Shown: in pieces, positions 45,100 through 54,106 of the stretch
Position numbering within the stretch: the stretch's first letter is position 1
Layout of the letters: each line of letters starts with the position of its first letter
Source: Gluconacetobacter sacchari
GTDB lineage: Bacteria > Pseudomonadota > Alphaproteobacteria > Acetobacterales > Acetobacteraceae
Direction: 5' to 3'
NCBI RefSeq assembly: GCF_014174255.1
Contig: NZ_JABEQJ010000030.1
Location: 1-56,075 of the forward strand
Length of the DNA stretch: 56,075 nucleotides
Program-made: the position numbers and the translations under genes
Notes under the pieces: model-generated
Database searches by the model: none
What the model saw: only the letters and a program-made list of their open reading frames with translations
What the model was told of the DNA's origin: nothing

Positions 45100-47013
45100 A
45101 TGATGGGACGGCGCAGGACCTTGCAACGTCTGATGTCGCGGCCCGACGCCGATACGCCGTCGCGCGGGGTCTTTACCCGGCGCGCGCTGGTGGTGCTGGG
45201 CGCCCAGATGGCGGCGTTCGGGCTGCTGGGGCATCGGCTGTACGGGTTGCAGGTGCTGGAGGGCGATCATTTCGCCCGCATGGCCGAGAATAATCGCGTC
45301 AGCCGCCGTCTGATCGCCCCGCCGCGCGGGCGGGTGGTCGACCGGTTCGGCATTGCGGTGGCGTCGAACAAGGTCAACTGGCGGGCGCTGCTGTTGCCCG
45401 AGGAGACCAGCGACATACCGGGCACGCTGGATCGTTTTTCCGCCCTGGTGCCGATCGAGGCCCGGGACCGGGCGCGCATCGAGCGCGAGGTCCGGCACAA
45501 GCGGCGCTTCATACCGGTGCTGCTGCATGATTTCCTGTCCTGGGACGACATGGCGCGGATCGAACTCAACGCGCCATCGCTGCCTGGCGTGCTGATCGAT
45601 GTCGGGACCACGCGGAATTATCCGTTCGGGCCGCTGATGGCGCATGTGGTGGGCTATGTCGCGCCGCCGGGCGACAAGGACGTGGCGCAGGACCAGACGA
45701 TGGCGCTGCCCGGGATGCGGGTGGGCCGCGCGGGCATCGAGCAGACGCAGGACGGATTGCTGCGCGGGCAGGTGGGCGCGGTGGAGGTCGAGGTCAACGC
45801 GGTCGGTCGCCTGATGTCCGAACTGTCGCGCGACGAGGGGCAGCCCGGCGACGAAATCACCCTGACCGTCGATTCGGGCTTGCAGCAGGCGGTGCTGGGG
45901 CGGATCGGCGACCAGTCGGCCAGCGCGGTGGTCATGGATTGCCGCAACGGCGAGGTGCTGGCCATGGTCAGCAACCCGTCCTTCGACCCTTCGCTGTTCG
46001 ATAGCGGGGTCAGCCAGGCGCAATGGCAGGAATGGACGAGCGATCCGCGCACGCCCCTGATCAACAAGGCGGTGGCTGGTGTCTATCCGCCCGGCTCGAC
46101 CTTCAAGCCCGCGGTGGCGATGGCGGCGCTGAAGGCGGGGACCCTGTCGCCGACCGACAGGATCTTCTGCCCCGGCTATCTTGATGTGGGCGGGACGCGC
46201 TTCCATTGCTGGTCGCGCTACGGCCACGGTTCGATCACCCTGCGGGAAGGGCTCAAATATTCCTGCGACGTGTTCTTCTACGAAGTGGCGCGGCGCACCG
46301 GCATGGATGCCATCGCCGCCGCGTCGCACAGTTTCGGGCTGGGCACCAACCTCGATATCGAGTTGCCGCATACGCGCGCGGGGCTGATCCCTACCCCCGA
46401 ATGGCGGCGGGCGCACGGCCAGCACTGGAATGGCGGCGACACGATCGTCAGCGGCATCGGCCAGGGGTTCGTGCAGGTGACGCCGTTGCAGCTTGCGACC
46501 TATGTTTCGCGGATCGCCAGCGGGCGGGCAGTGCAGCCGCACCTGGTGCGATCGGTCTCCGGCCGGCTGGCCGATGGCACCGATAGCGCTCACTGGCCGG
46601 CGCTGGACATGCCGGAGCCGTTCCTGGCCCAGTTGCGGGCCGGCATGTACGCCGTGGTCAACGAGGAGCGCGGTAGCGCGCCCAAGGCGCGCCTGGATAT
46701 TCCGGGCGTGCAGATGGCCGGAAAGACCGGGTCGGCCCAGGTGCGTCATGTCTCGCGCGCGTTGCGCGAAAGCGGGCATTTCGATTCGTCGGCGCTGCCG
46801 TGGGAATATCGGCCTCATGCGCTGTTCATCTGTTTCGCGCCGTATGACGCGCCGCGTTATGCGGCGGCCGTCGTGGTCGAACACGGCAACGCGGGCGCGG
46901 CGGTTGCTGCCCCGCTGGCCCGTGATATCATGACCGACACGCTGACCCGCGACCCGTCCAACCGCAAGGAGCCGCCAGGCCAGGTGGTGGCGGAAGTCGA
47001 GGACTTTCAATAG
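45100..47013 (+). CDS. mrdA: Penicillin-binding protein 2 (transpeptidase)
   Basis: 637 aa. One N-terminal span (ALVVLGAQMAAFGLLGHRLY) precedes the PBP dimerisation domain (RGRVVDRFGIAVA). The transpeptidase domain shows the active-site Ser in PPGSTFKP, YSCDVFFY for the second motif and AGKTGSAQV for the KTG triad. It cross-links new peptidoglycan during elongation, with RodA as the glycosyltransferase encoded next. The start at 45100 (tandem ATGs) follows mreD by 37 bp. Confidence 0.96.
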   Translation: MMGRRRTLQRLMSRPDADTPSRGVFTRRALVVLGAQMAAFGLLGHRLYGLQVLEGDHFARMAENNRVSRRLIAPPRGRVVDRFGIAVASNKVNWRALLLPEETSDIPGTLDRFSALVPIEARDRARIEREVRHKRRFIPVLLHDFLSWDDMARIELNAPSLPGVLIDVGTTRNYPFGPLMAHVVGYVAPPGDKDVAQDQTMALPGMRVGRAGIEQTQDGLLRGQVGAVEVEVNAVGRLMSELSRDEGQPGDEITLTVDSGLQQAVLGRIGDQSASAVVMDCRNGEVLAMVSNPSFDPSLFDSGVSQAQWQEWTSDPRTPLINKAVAGVYPPGSTFKPAVAMAALKAGTLSPTDRIFCPGYLDVGGTRFHCWSRYGHGSITLREGLKYSCDVFFYEVARRTGMDAIAAASHSFGLGTNLDIELPHTRAGLIPTPEWRRAHGQHWNGGDTIVSGIGQGFVQVTPLQLATYVSRIASGRAVQPHLVRSVSGRLADGTDSAHWPALDMPEPFLAQLRAGMYAVVNEERGSAPKARLDIPGVQMAGKTGSAQVRHVSRALRESGHFDSSALPWEYRPHALFICFAPYDAPRYAAAVVVEHGNAGAAVAAPLARDIMTDTLTRDPSNRKEPPGQVVAEVEDFQ

Positions 47014-47083
47014 CCTTATCCCACGGGCCCCGCATCGATGGACGTTCGTGCGGTGTCGCGGGCGATGACGCGGGACCGAGAGT

Positions 47084-48235
47084 ATGAATTTTCAGAAGCG
47101 CCTTCTGCGCGCCGAACCCAATTTTCGTATCCTGGCCAAGCTCTGGCAGGTCAACTGGCTGTATGTGCTGTTGATCTGCGCCTTGGCCATGGTGGGGTAC
47201 GGCGCGCTTTATTCCGCCGCCGGCGGCTCCTCCCGTCCGTTCGCCGGGCCGCAGACCATTCGCTTCGCCATCGGGCTGGTGATGATGGTGTGTGTGGCGC
47301 TGATGAGCCCCCGGGTGCTCACGCGGCTGGCTTGGCCGCTCTATGGGCTTTCGCTGGTTCTGTTGGCTGCCGTGCTGCGCGTGGGGCATGTGGGCAAGGG
47401 GGCGGAACGATGGCTGATCGTTGGCGGCTTGCAGATCCAGCCGTCCGAACTGGCCAAGATCGCGTTGGTGCTGGTGCTGGCGACCTGGTTTCATCGCGTC
47501 AGCTACCGGCGCATGGTCAATCCGCTCTATCTGCTGCCGCCGGCCGCCATGGTGTTGCTGCCGGTGGGGCTGGTGCTGAAGGAACCCAATCTGGGCACGG
47601 CCGTCATTATCGGCGTCGTTGGGGCGACGATCTTCTTCGGCGCCGGAATGCGGCTGTGGCAGATCGCGCTGTTGCTGGTGCCGGTGCCTTTTCTGGGCAA
47701 GATCGCCTACAGCCATCTGCATGACTACCAGAAGGCGCGCATCACCACCTTCCTGAACCCCGAGAGCGACCCGCTGGGGGCGGGATACAACATCATCCAG
47801 TCGAAGATCGCGCTCGGCTCGGGCGGCATGTGGGGACAGGGCTATCTGCATGGCACGCAGGGGCAGTTGAACTTTCTGCCTGAAAAACAGACCGACTTCA
47901 TCTTCACCATGATCGCCGAGGAGTGGGGCTATGTCGGCGGGATCGCGGTGATCGGGTTGCTGACGCTGATGGTGATCGGGGGCATGCTGATCGCGATGCG
48001 CAGCCGCAACCAGTTCGGGCGGCTGCTGGGGCTGGGGATCGCGACCAATTTCTTCCTGTATTGCGCGGTCAACCTGTCGATGGTGATGGGGACGATTCCG
48101 GTTGGCGGCGTGCCGTTGCCGCTGATTTCCTATGGTGGTTCGGCCATGCTGACGGTGATGTTCGGCTTCGGCCTGCTGCTGTCCGCCTGGGTGCATCGCA
48201 ACGATCATTTCGGCGAGGCCGGGGACGGCGCGTGA
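47084..48235 (+). CDS. rodA: Peptidoglycan glycosyltransferase RodA
   Basis: 383 aa SEDS protein with about ten helices. Conserved features are GAERWLIVGGLQIQPSELAK, LVLKEPNLGTAVII, QTDFIFTMIAEEWGYVGG (with catalytic-region acids) and PVGGVPLPLISYGGSAML. It polymerises glycan strands with PBP2 encoded upstream. Its stop codon overlaps the GTG start of the DUF3293 gene (GTGA). Confidence 0.96.
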   Translation: MNFQKRLLRAEPNFRILAKLWQVNWLYVLLICALAMVGYGALYSAAGGSSRPFAGPQTIRFAIGLVMMVCVALMSPRVLTRLAWPLYGLSLVLLAAVLRVGHVGKGAERWLIVGGLQIQPSELAKIALVLVLATWFHRVSYRRMVNPLYLLPPAAMVLLPVGLVLKEPNLGTAVIIGVVGATIFFGAGMRLWQIALLLVPVPFLGKIAYSHLHDYQKARITTFLNPESDPLGAGYNIIQSKIALGSGGMWGQGYLHGTQGQLNFLPEKQTDFIFTMIAEEWGYVGGIAVIGLLTLMVIGGMLIAMRSRNQFGRLLGLGIATNFFLYCAVNLSMVMGTIPVGGVPLPLISYGGSAMLTVMFGFGLLLSAWVHRNDHFGEAGDGA

Positions 48236-48690
48236 CCGGCCTGCGGCCGGTCGACGCCGCGACCGCGCGTGCCTATCGGCGTAGCCTGTATCGCGCGGGC
48301 GGGATCGCGATACGGGTCGGGCAGCGCCCGATGGCGGACGATCCCGGCGCGCCGGCCTGGTGGCGGCACGGTGACGTGGTGTTCGTCAGCGCGGCCAACC
48401 CGGGCGGCCGCCGACGGCCCGAGGGATGGAACCGGCGGCGGATGCGCGTGTTGGCTGGCCATGTGGCGGGGTGCGAACTCCATGAGGGCGAGGGCAGGCT
48501 GGGGCAGTGGTCCGAACCGCTGTTGGCCGTGCGCCTGCCATTGGCGCGCGGGCGGGTGATTGCACGGCGGTTCGGGCAGAATGCTGTTGTGCTGGTGCGG
48601 GGGGGAGGCCCGGCGCGGCTGGTGTTTCTTGCGAGCCCCGCCCAGCGGTGCGGCTGGGCGGGGGATATATTCAGCCTTCGATCTGGCTGA
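48232..48690 (+). CDS. DUF3293-like protein
   Basis: 152 aa from a GTG that overlaps the rodA stop. The protein is basic and soluble, and begins MTGLRPVDAATARAYRRSLY. The pattern DVVFVSAANPGGRRRPEGWN, then an Arg-rich helix, a 'W-x-E-P-L-L-A-V' strand and RRFGQNAVVLV, resembles DUF3293, a small domain of unknown function. Its 3' end overlaps the end of glyS on the other strand by 20 bp. It is coupled to the elongasome operon only by position. Confidence 0.75.
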   Translation: MTGLRPVDAATARAYRRSLYRAGGIAIRVGQRPMADDPGAPAWWRHGDVVFVSAANPGGRRRPEGWNRRRMRVLAGHVAGCELHEGEGRLGQWSEPLLAVRLPLARGRVIARRFGQNAVVLVRGGGPARLVFLASPAQRCGWAGDIFSLRSG

Positions 48691-50731
48691 AATCCGCGAT
48701 CAGCACCGTCATGCGCCGCAGTTCGGCCAGCAGGCGCAGCCGGTTCAGGCGGAGTTCGGCACGGTCGGCATTGACCGTGACGGCCTCGAAGAAGCGGTCC
48801 AGCGCCGGCCGCAGGCGCGCGGCCTCGCGCATTGCGTCCGTATAACGTTCATCGGCGATGGCAGCCTCGACGGCGGGAATGACGTCCAGCAGCATGTTGG
48901 CCAGCTCGCGTTCCTCGGGCTGTTCGTACAGCGTCGGGTCGGGCGTGCCCTCATGCGGGCCGTCCTTGCGGTCTTCGATCCGCAGGATGTTGGCCGCGCG
49001 CCTGGTCGCCGCCAGCAGGTTTTTCCCGTCATCGGTGGCGAGCATGGCTACGAGCGCGTCGGTGCGAGCCAGCAGCCGGGTGATGTCGCTGTCTTCATTG
49101 CCGCTGGAAATCGCGGCCAGGATGTCGTGGCGGGCGCCTTCGGCGCGTAGTTGCACGCGCAGGCGCTCGGCCACGAAGCCGGGCAGCAGCGCCAGGTCCG
49201 GCGCGTCGCGCAGGGCGGAGGGCAGGGCGTCGGCCGCCAGCACGAAGAGCCGGACCAGATCCAGCCGCAGTGCGTTCTCGCGGATGATGCGGATGGCGCC
49301 CAAGGCGGCGCGGCGCAGAGCGTAAGGGTCGCCCGATCCGCCGGGTTTTTCGCCCGCCGCGAAGAAGGCGGTCAGGCTGTCGAGCTTGTCGGCCAGGGCC
49401 ACCGCGATCGAGACGGGGGCTGTCGGCACGCCGTCGGTCTGGCCGCGCGGCATGTAATGCTCGGCGATGGCGGTGGAGACGGCAGCGGGTTCGCCGTCAT
49501 GCCGGGCGTAGTATGACCCCATCACGCCCTGAAGTTCGGGGAATTCGCCCACCATGCCGGTAGTCAGGTCGGCCTTGGCGAGCCGGGCTGCCCGCTCGGC
49601 CTCCGCGGCTGGAGCGCCCACCATCGGCGCCAGCAGGCCCGCCAGGCGGACGATGCGGCGCACGCGCGCACCCTGGCTGCCAAGGGTGGCGTGAAAGACG
49701 ATGGCATCCAGCGCCGCGACCCGGCTGGCCAGGGGGCGGGAGCGGTCCAGGTCCCAGAAATGTCGGGCGTCGGCGAAGCGGGCACGCAGCACGCGTTCGT
49801 TGCCCGCGATGGTCAGTGCGCCACCGTCCTCGGGTTGCAGGTTGGCGACGAAGGCGAAGCGCGGCGCGGGCGAGCCGTCGTCGCGGACCAGGGCGAAATA
49901 GCGCTGGTTGACGCGCATCGACACCTGCATGACTTCGGGCGGAAGGTCCATGAAGGTGTCGTCGATCCGGCCGAGGAATGGGACGGGCCATTCGGTCAGG
50001 CCTGCGACTTCATCCACCAGGCCGGGGTCGGCGACGACGCGCAGGCCCTCTTCGGCGGCCAGGCGGGCGGTACCGTCCGCGATCAGCGCGCGGCGTTCCG
50101 CCGCATCCACCAGAACCTGCCGGGCGCGGAGACCATCGCGCCAATCGCGGGTGCCGGTCACGGGGAAGGCGGCAGGTGCGGTGAAGCGATGGCCTTCGGT
50201 CAGTCGGTCGGCGCGCAGGCCGTGGCCGTCATCCTCGCCGTCCACCAGGGCGGCATCGACGACCTCGCCATCCAGCAGGCACAGGATGCGACGCAGTGGC
50301 CGGACCCAGGTGAAGGCGCTTCCGTGACCCCAACGCATGGATTTGGGCCACGGAAAGCGGCGTAGCAGGGGTGGCAGGATTTCGGCGACGCGGGTGGCCG
50401 CGTCGACCGGCGAGATGGTGCGGTTCAGCACCCAGAAACCGTTCTCCAGCACGAGGTCGTCCTGGGTGACACCATGCTTGCGCGTAAAGCCGGCGAGCGC
50501 CTTTTCGGGCGCGCCGTCGCGCGGGCCGCGTTCGGCGATGGTCGTGCCGGGGACCGTGCCGTCCAGCGTCAGGGACAGGGCAATGCGGCGGGGGCCGGCG
50601 AAGGCGGTGGCGTCGCGCGGGTTCAGCGGGGCCAGAGCTTCCGTTACCAGCCGCAGCAGGTCGTTCGCCCCGCTTGCCTGCATGCGCGCGGGAATTTCCT
50701 CGGAGAACAGTTCGAGCAGAAGTTCGGGCAT
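48671..50731 (-). CDS. glyS: Glycyl-tRNA synthetase beta subunit
   Basis: 686 aa, the normal size. It starts MPELLLELFSEEIPARMQAS and continues with the family blocks FTWVRPLRRILCLLDGEVV, TEWPVPFLGRIDD and DKLDSLTAFFAAGEKPGGSGDPYALRRAALG. The C-terminal anticodon-binding region is present. It works as an alpha2-beta2 enzyme with GlyQ, whose stop is 3 bp upstream of this start. Confidence 0.97.
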   Translation of the reverse strand: MPELLLELFSEEIPARMQASGANDLLRLVTEALAPLNPRDATAFAGPRRIALSLTLDGTVPGTTIAERGPRDGAPEKALAGFTRKHGVTQDDLVLENGFWVLNRTISPVDAATRVAEILPPLLRRFPWPKSMRWGHGSAFTWVRPLRRILCLLDGEVVDAALVDGEDDGHGLRADRLTEGHRFTAPAAFPVTGTRDWRDGLRARQVLVDAAERRALIADGTARLAAEEGLRVVADPGLVDEVAGLTEWPVPFLGRIDDTFMDLPPEVMQVSMRVNQRYFALVRDDGSPAPRFAFVANLQPEDGGALTIAGNERVLRARFADARHFWDLDRSRPLASRVAALDAIVFHATLGSQGARVRRIVRLAGLLAPMVGAPAAEAERAARLAKADLTTGMVGEFPELQGVMGSYYARHDGEPAAVSTAIAEHYMPRGQTDGVPTAPVSIAVALADKLDSLTAFFAAGEKPGGSGDPYALRRAALGAIRIIRENALRLDLVRLFVLAADALPSALRDAPDLALLPGFVAERLRVQLRAEGARHDILAAISSGNEDSDITRLLARTDALVAMLATDDGKNLLAATRRAANILRIEDRKDGPHEGTPDPTLYEQPEERELANMLLDVIPAVEAAIADERYTDAMREAARLRPALDRFFEAVTVNADRAELRLNRLRLLAELRRMTVLIADFSQIEG

Positions 50732-50734
50732 GAC

Positions 50735-51607
50735 TTATTCCTCGCCAGCCAGCCATGCGTCGCAGCAGCGACGGGCCAGGGCCCGCACGCGGCCGATATA
50801 GGATGCGCGTTCGCTGACGCTGATCACGCCGCGCGAATCCAGCAGGTTGAACAGGTGACTGGCCTTCAGACACTGGTCGTAGGCGGGCTGGGCGATGCCG
50901 GCTTCGGCCAGGGCAGTCGCCTCGCGCTCGGCATCGATGAAATGGCGATGCAGTATTTCGGTATCGGCGAGTTCGAAATTATGGCGCGAATAATCCCGCT
51001 CGGCGCGCAGGAACACGTCGCCATAGGTCAGTCCCTGACCGTTGAAATCGAGGTCGTAGACATTTTCGACCCCCTGGACGTACATCGCCAGACGCTCCAG
51101 CCCGTAAGTCAGTTCGGTGGACGGCAGCACCGTGGGAATGCCGCCGACCTGCTGGAAATATGTGAACTGCGTCACCTCCATGCCGTCGCACCAGACTTCC
51201 CACCCCAGTCCCCACGCGCCGATCGTGGGATTTTCCCAATCGTCCTCGACGAAGCGGATGTCGTGCTCCAGCGGATCGATGCCGATGGCGCGGTAGCTGT
51301 CCAGCAGCAGCTTCTGGCTTTCCTCGGGCGTCGGCTTCAGCAGCACCTGGTACTGATAGTAATGTTGCAGCCGGTTCGGATTTTCGCCGTACCGTCCGTC
51401 GGAAGGCCGGCGACAGGGTTGGACGTATGCGGCTTTCCACGGCCGCTTGCCCAGTGCGCGCAATGTGGTGTGCGGCGAAAGCGTGCCGGCCCCGACCTCG
51501 GTATCGTATGGTTGCAGAATGGCGCAGCCCTGTGCGGACCAGAATTGATGCAGTTTCAGGATCAGGTCCTGAAAGGACAGGGGACGAGGCGCGGAGGCCG
51601 GGACCAT
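50735..51607 (-). CDS. glyQ: Glycyl-tRNA synthetase alpha subunit
   Basis: 290 aa from ATG 51607. The opening [20 protein letters not shown] is followed by [13 protein letters not shown] and [20 protein letters not shown]. The class II motifs include [19 protein letters not shown]. The open frame extends 94 codons further upstream but without homology, so the internal start is used. It forms an operon with glyS. Confidence 0.97.
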   Translation of the reverse strand: MVPASAPRPLSFQDLILKLHQFWSAQGCAILQPYDTEVGAGTLSPHTTLRALGKRPWKAAYVQPCRRPSDGRYGENPNRLQHYYQYQVLLKPTPEESQKLLLDSYRAIGIDPLEHDIRFVEDDWENPTIGAWGLGWEVWCDGMEVTQFTYFQQVGGIPTVLPSTELTYGLERLAMYVQGVENVYDLDFNGQGLTYGDVFLRAERDYSRHNFELADTEILHRHFIDAEREATALAEAGIAQPAYDQCLKASHLFNLLDSRGVISVSERASYIGRVRALARRCCDAWLAGEE

Positions 51608-51791
51608 GGACAGGGATGCTCCGGGTAAGCGATGGAAAACGCGTGCCATCCGGCACGCACAGGGGCCGCACCATACAGCCATGATGCGTGGATCGAAAGG
51701 CGGGGCATGACATGGCGGTGCGGGGTTGCGAAATCCATGCGCACACGCCACATCTAAGGCTGGCACTCTTGTCGGAGACAGGACGGAAACG

Positions 51792-52520
51792 ATGAATAGC
51801 GAAGAACGCGACCTGATTACGAAGTTCGTCGCCCGGGTGGGGGGAGCGCCGCAGGGAGGCTTCGGCAGCGTGCCCGCCACGACGCCCAATCTGCCGCCGA
51901 TCGATCCGGAGGCCGATCAGTTTATCGGCCAGATGTTCCAGCAATATCCCGAGGCGCGCTACCGTGTCACGCAGATGGCGGTGGTGCAGGAGGCGGCGCT
52001 GGTGGCGGCGCAGAATCGTATCCAGCAATTGCAGTGGCAGCTTCAGCAGGCGCAGCAGGCCATGCAGGCGCAGCAGCGCCCCGCCGGCGGCGGTGGCCTG
52101 TTCGGCGGCCTGTTCGGCGGTGGCCAGCGTGCGCAGTCCGCACCTCCTCCGGGCTGGGGCCAGCAGGCGCCTCCGCCGCCACAGCCGCAGCAGGGCTATC
52201 CGATGGGCATGCAGCCCGGCATGTTTCCGGCGCGTGGCACGGGCTTCCTGGGGTCGGCCCTGACGACCGCGGCTGGCGTCGCCGGCGGCATGATGGTTGG
52301 CAATGCCCTGACGGACCTGTTCAGCGGTCATCATGACGCGGGCGGTTTCGGCGGCGGTATGGGTGGCGAGACCGTCATCAACAACAATTACGGCGCCGCG
52401 CCCGGCGGCGATCCGTTCGGGGGGGGTGGGACGGATGTCGATCCGGGCTTCGATGCCGGCGGTGGCGGCGACGGCGGCTTCGGTGGCGATTGGGGTGGTG
52501 GCGGCGACGATAATTTCTGA
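51792..52520 (+). CDS. DUF2076 protein
   Basis: 242 aa. The N-terminal part ([40 protein letters not shown]) matches DUF2076, followed by a Gln-rich helix (about 70-100), a Gly/Pro/Gln-rich middle, one hydrophobic Gly/Ala segment ([20 protein letters not shown]) and a Gly/Asp-rich tail ending GGGGDDNF. Family members are small periplasmic or membrane-linked proteins of unknown role. A GGACGGA stretch lies before the start. A terminator follows at 52551. Confidence 0.85.
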   Translation: MNSEERDLITKFVARVGGAPQGGFGSVPATTPNLPPIDPEADQFIGQMFQQYPEARYRVTQMAVVQEAALVAAQNRIQQLQWQLQQAQQAMQAQQRPAGGGGLFGGLFGGGQRAQSAPPPGWGQQAPPPPQPQQGYPMGMQPGMFPARGTGFLGSALTTAAGVAGGMMVGNALTDLFSGHHDAGGFGGGMGGETVINNNYGAAPGGDPFGGGGTDVDPGFDAGGGGDGGFGGDWGGGGDDNF

Positions 52521-52550
52521 ACCGCTCCTGTTTCGAAAATAATGGAAAAG

Positions 52551-52574
52551 CGGCCGGAAACGGCCGTTTTTTTT
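52551..52574 (+). terminator. Intrinsic terminator of the DUF2076 gene
   Basis: CGGCCG-GAAA-CGGCCG with a stable GAAA tetraloop is followed by eight T residues (52567-52574). Flanking AAAA before the stem can pair with the T-run. Confidence 0.88.
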
Positions 52575-52622
52575 ATGTTCTGGACGATAATTGCGCTTCT
52601 TTCTCACTTTGCTGTGAGGGGG

Positions 52623-52728
52623 ATTGATGAAAAACATGAATTAGTGTTATTCAGAAATCGGCCGCTAAGGCCATTTCCTCTGTGTCGTCTCATCCGCGGG
52701 AAACCGGGGCCGTCAGGTCCCGGTTTTT
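52623..52728 (+). ncRNA. Possible small RNA or leader ended by a second terminator
   Basis: Between the DUF2076 terminator and the next gene there is no reading frame, yet another intrinsic terminator is present: AAACCGGG/CCCGGTTT (52701-52726) followed by T-rich sequence. The AT-rich stretch from 52623 (TTGATG and later TATTCA) could be a promoter, giving an RNA of roughly 70 nt with an internal GGCC-containing hairpin (near 52660-52675). It could equally be a tandem terminator or leader. Confidence 0.35.
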
Positions 52729-52834
52729 CCGTTTGGGGATCCGTTTCCGATCTCAAACATTCGGGAGGGTGGAACATTGCGGTTTTCGGGGCGTTTGCCT
52801 GTCAGGCCACAACGTTTCGAGAATGGAGAGGCTC

Positions 52835-53194
52835 ATGTCCATCACCGACTCAGCAACGAAGCTTGGCGATTTCCTGACCGGGGCCCGTTATGACCATTCG
52901 GGCCTGGTGAGCGCGATTCATGAATATCTGGACGGCGTGAAGCGCGAATACGGGCTGAATGGCTTCGCCGAGCGCGCCGCCGCCGCGGGCTATGGCGATA
53001 TCGTCGCGCGCTGGAAGGCTGACGACACCGCCGGTCCGATGACCGAGGAGATGCTGCGGGCCCTGGTCGCGCAGCCGGATCTGGACCGTTTCGCCGAACA
53101 GACCGGCCTGTCGGAGTCGGCCGTGGTCACGATCCTGGCGAGGCAATTGCCGATCGTGATCTACAAGCGGGCGCATGCGGTCGAACCGCACTGA
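52835..53194 (+). CDS. YidB/DUF937-like small protein
   Basis: 119 aa. ATG 52835 is preceded by GGAGAGG. The second half (GFAERAAAAGYGDIVARWKA, PMTEEMLRALVAQPDLDRFA, then EQTGLSESAVVTILARQLPI) follows the YidB pattern: an 'A..G.gd.v.sW' helix, a 'i...ql..al....l..la...Gls' helix pair and a final amphipathic helix. The usual Gly-rich N-terminal part is replaced by a short charged segment. Function unknown. Confidence 0.7.
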   Translation: MSITDSATKLGDFLTGARYDHSGLVSAIHEYLDGVKREYGLNGFAERAAAAGYGDIVARWKADDTAGPMTEEMLRALVAQPDLDRFAEQTGLSESAVVTILARQLPIVIYKRAHAVEPH

Positions 53195-53254
53195 TCTTGA
53201 CATGGTGAATGGGTACAGGCGGGGTGAGAGGAATAGCCAAAAGGGAAAAACGGT

Positions 53255-54064
53255 GTGCTGATTCGTGCCGGTTATGACATTGCCCTGACGGTTCAGGCAC
53301 CTACGCCGATGGTTCTGATGCTGGAGGTCCATCCGGATCGTGAGCCGGACCTGATGACATCCCAGGTGCCGATCTTCGACCCGCCCGTCGCCACGCAGCG
53401 CTATCTCGATGGATACGGCAATCGTTGCACTCGGTTGGTGGCTCCACCGGGCACGTTGCGCACCAGCCTGTCTTTTCTCATCGCCGACAGCGGGCTGCCC
53501 GACCGGTGCATGCCCGGCGCGCGGGAAGTGCCGGTGGGGGACCTGCCGGCGGATTGCCTGCTGTTCCTGATGGGCAGCCGGTATTGCGAGACCGATCTTC
53601 TGTCCTCCGTCGCCTGGTCGCTGTTCGGCCATCTGGCGCCGGGGTGGGGGCGTGTGCAGGCGATCGTCTCGTTCGTCCACCAGCATATCCGCTTCGACTA
53701 CCAATTGGCGCGGCCGACCCGCACCGCCTACCAGGCCTATCAGGAGCGGGTGGGGGTGTGCCGGGACTATGCCCATCTGGCGGTGACGTTCTGCCGCTGC
53801 ATGAATATCCCTGCGCGGTATTGCACCGGCTATCTGGGGGATATCGGGATTCCGCCGGTCGATTATCCGATGGATTTCTCGGCCTGGTTCGAGGTCTGGC
53901 TGGAGGGGCAGTGGTTCACCTTCGACGCACGTCACGACACGCCGCGGATCGGACGGATCGTGATGGCGCGGGGACGCGATGCGGTGGATGTCGCGCTGAC
54001 GACGACCTTCGGCCCCGCTGTGCTGTCCAACTTTTTCGTGGCGACCGACGAGGAGATCGGCTGA
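53255..54064 (+). CDS. Transglutaminase-like cysteine peptidase family protein
   Basis: 269 aa from GTG 53255. The N-terminal bacterial transglutaminase domain is followed by the core: VGVCRDYAHLAVTFCRCMNI contains the catalytic Cys. The usual His-Ala-Trp site is read here as MDFSAWFEVW, so Ser stands where His is common, while the following FTFDARHDTPRIGRI retains the Asp and a His. I recall related alphaproteobacterial proteins with the same Ser, so this may be a subfamily trait rather than inactivation. Reaction unknown. Confidence 0.82.
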   Translation: MLIRAGYDIALTVQAPTPMVLMLEVHPDREPDLMTSQVPIFDPPVATQRYLDGYGNRCTRLVAPPGTLRTSLSFLIADSGLPDRCMPGAREVPVGDLPADCLLFLMGSRYCETDLLSSVAWSLFGHLAPGWGRVQAIVSFVHQHIRFDYQLARPTRTAYQAYQERVGVCRDYAHLAVTFCRCMNIPARYCTGYLGDIGIPPVDYPMDFSAWFEVWLEGQWFTFDARHDTPRIGRIVMARGRDAVDVALTTTFGPAVLSNFFVATDEEIG

Positions 54065-54106
54065 AAAGCCGTTCCTGGTTCGTCTCGCGCCCCATTTGGG
54101 AAATAT

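Noticed and set aside
52682-52834. Upstream extension of the YidB-like frame
   Set aside because: It would run through a terminator hairpin. The ATG at 52835 has a well-placed GGAGAGG.
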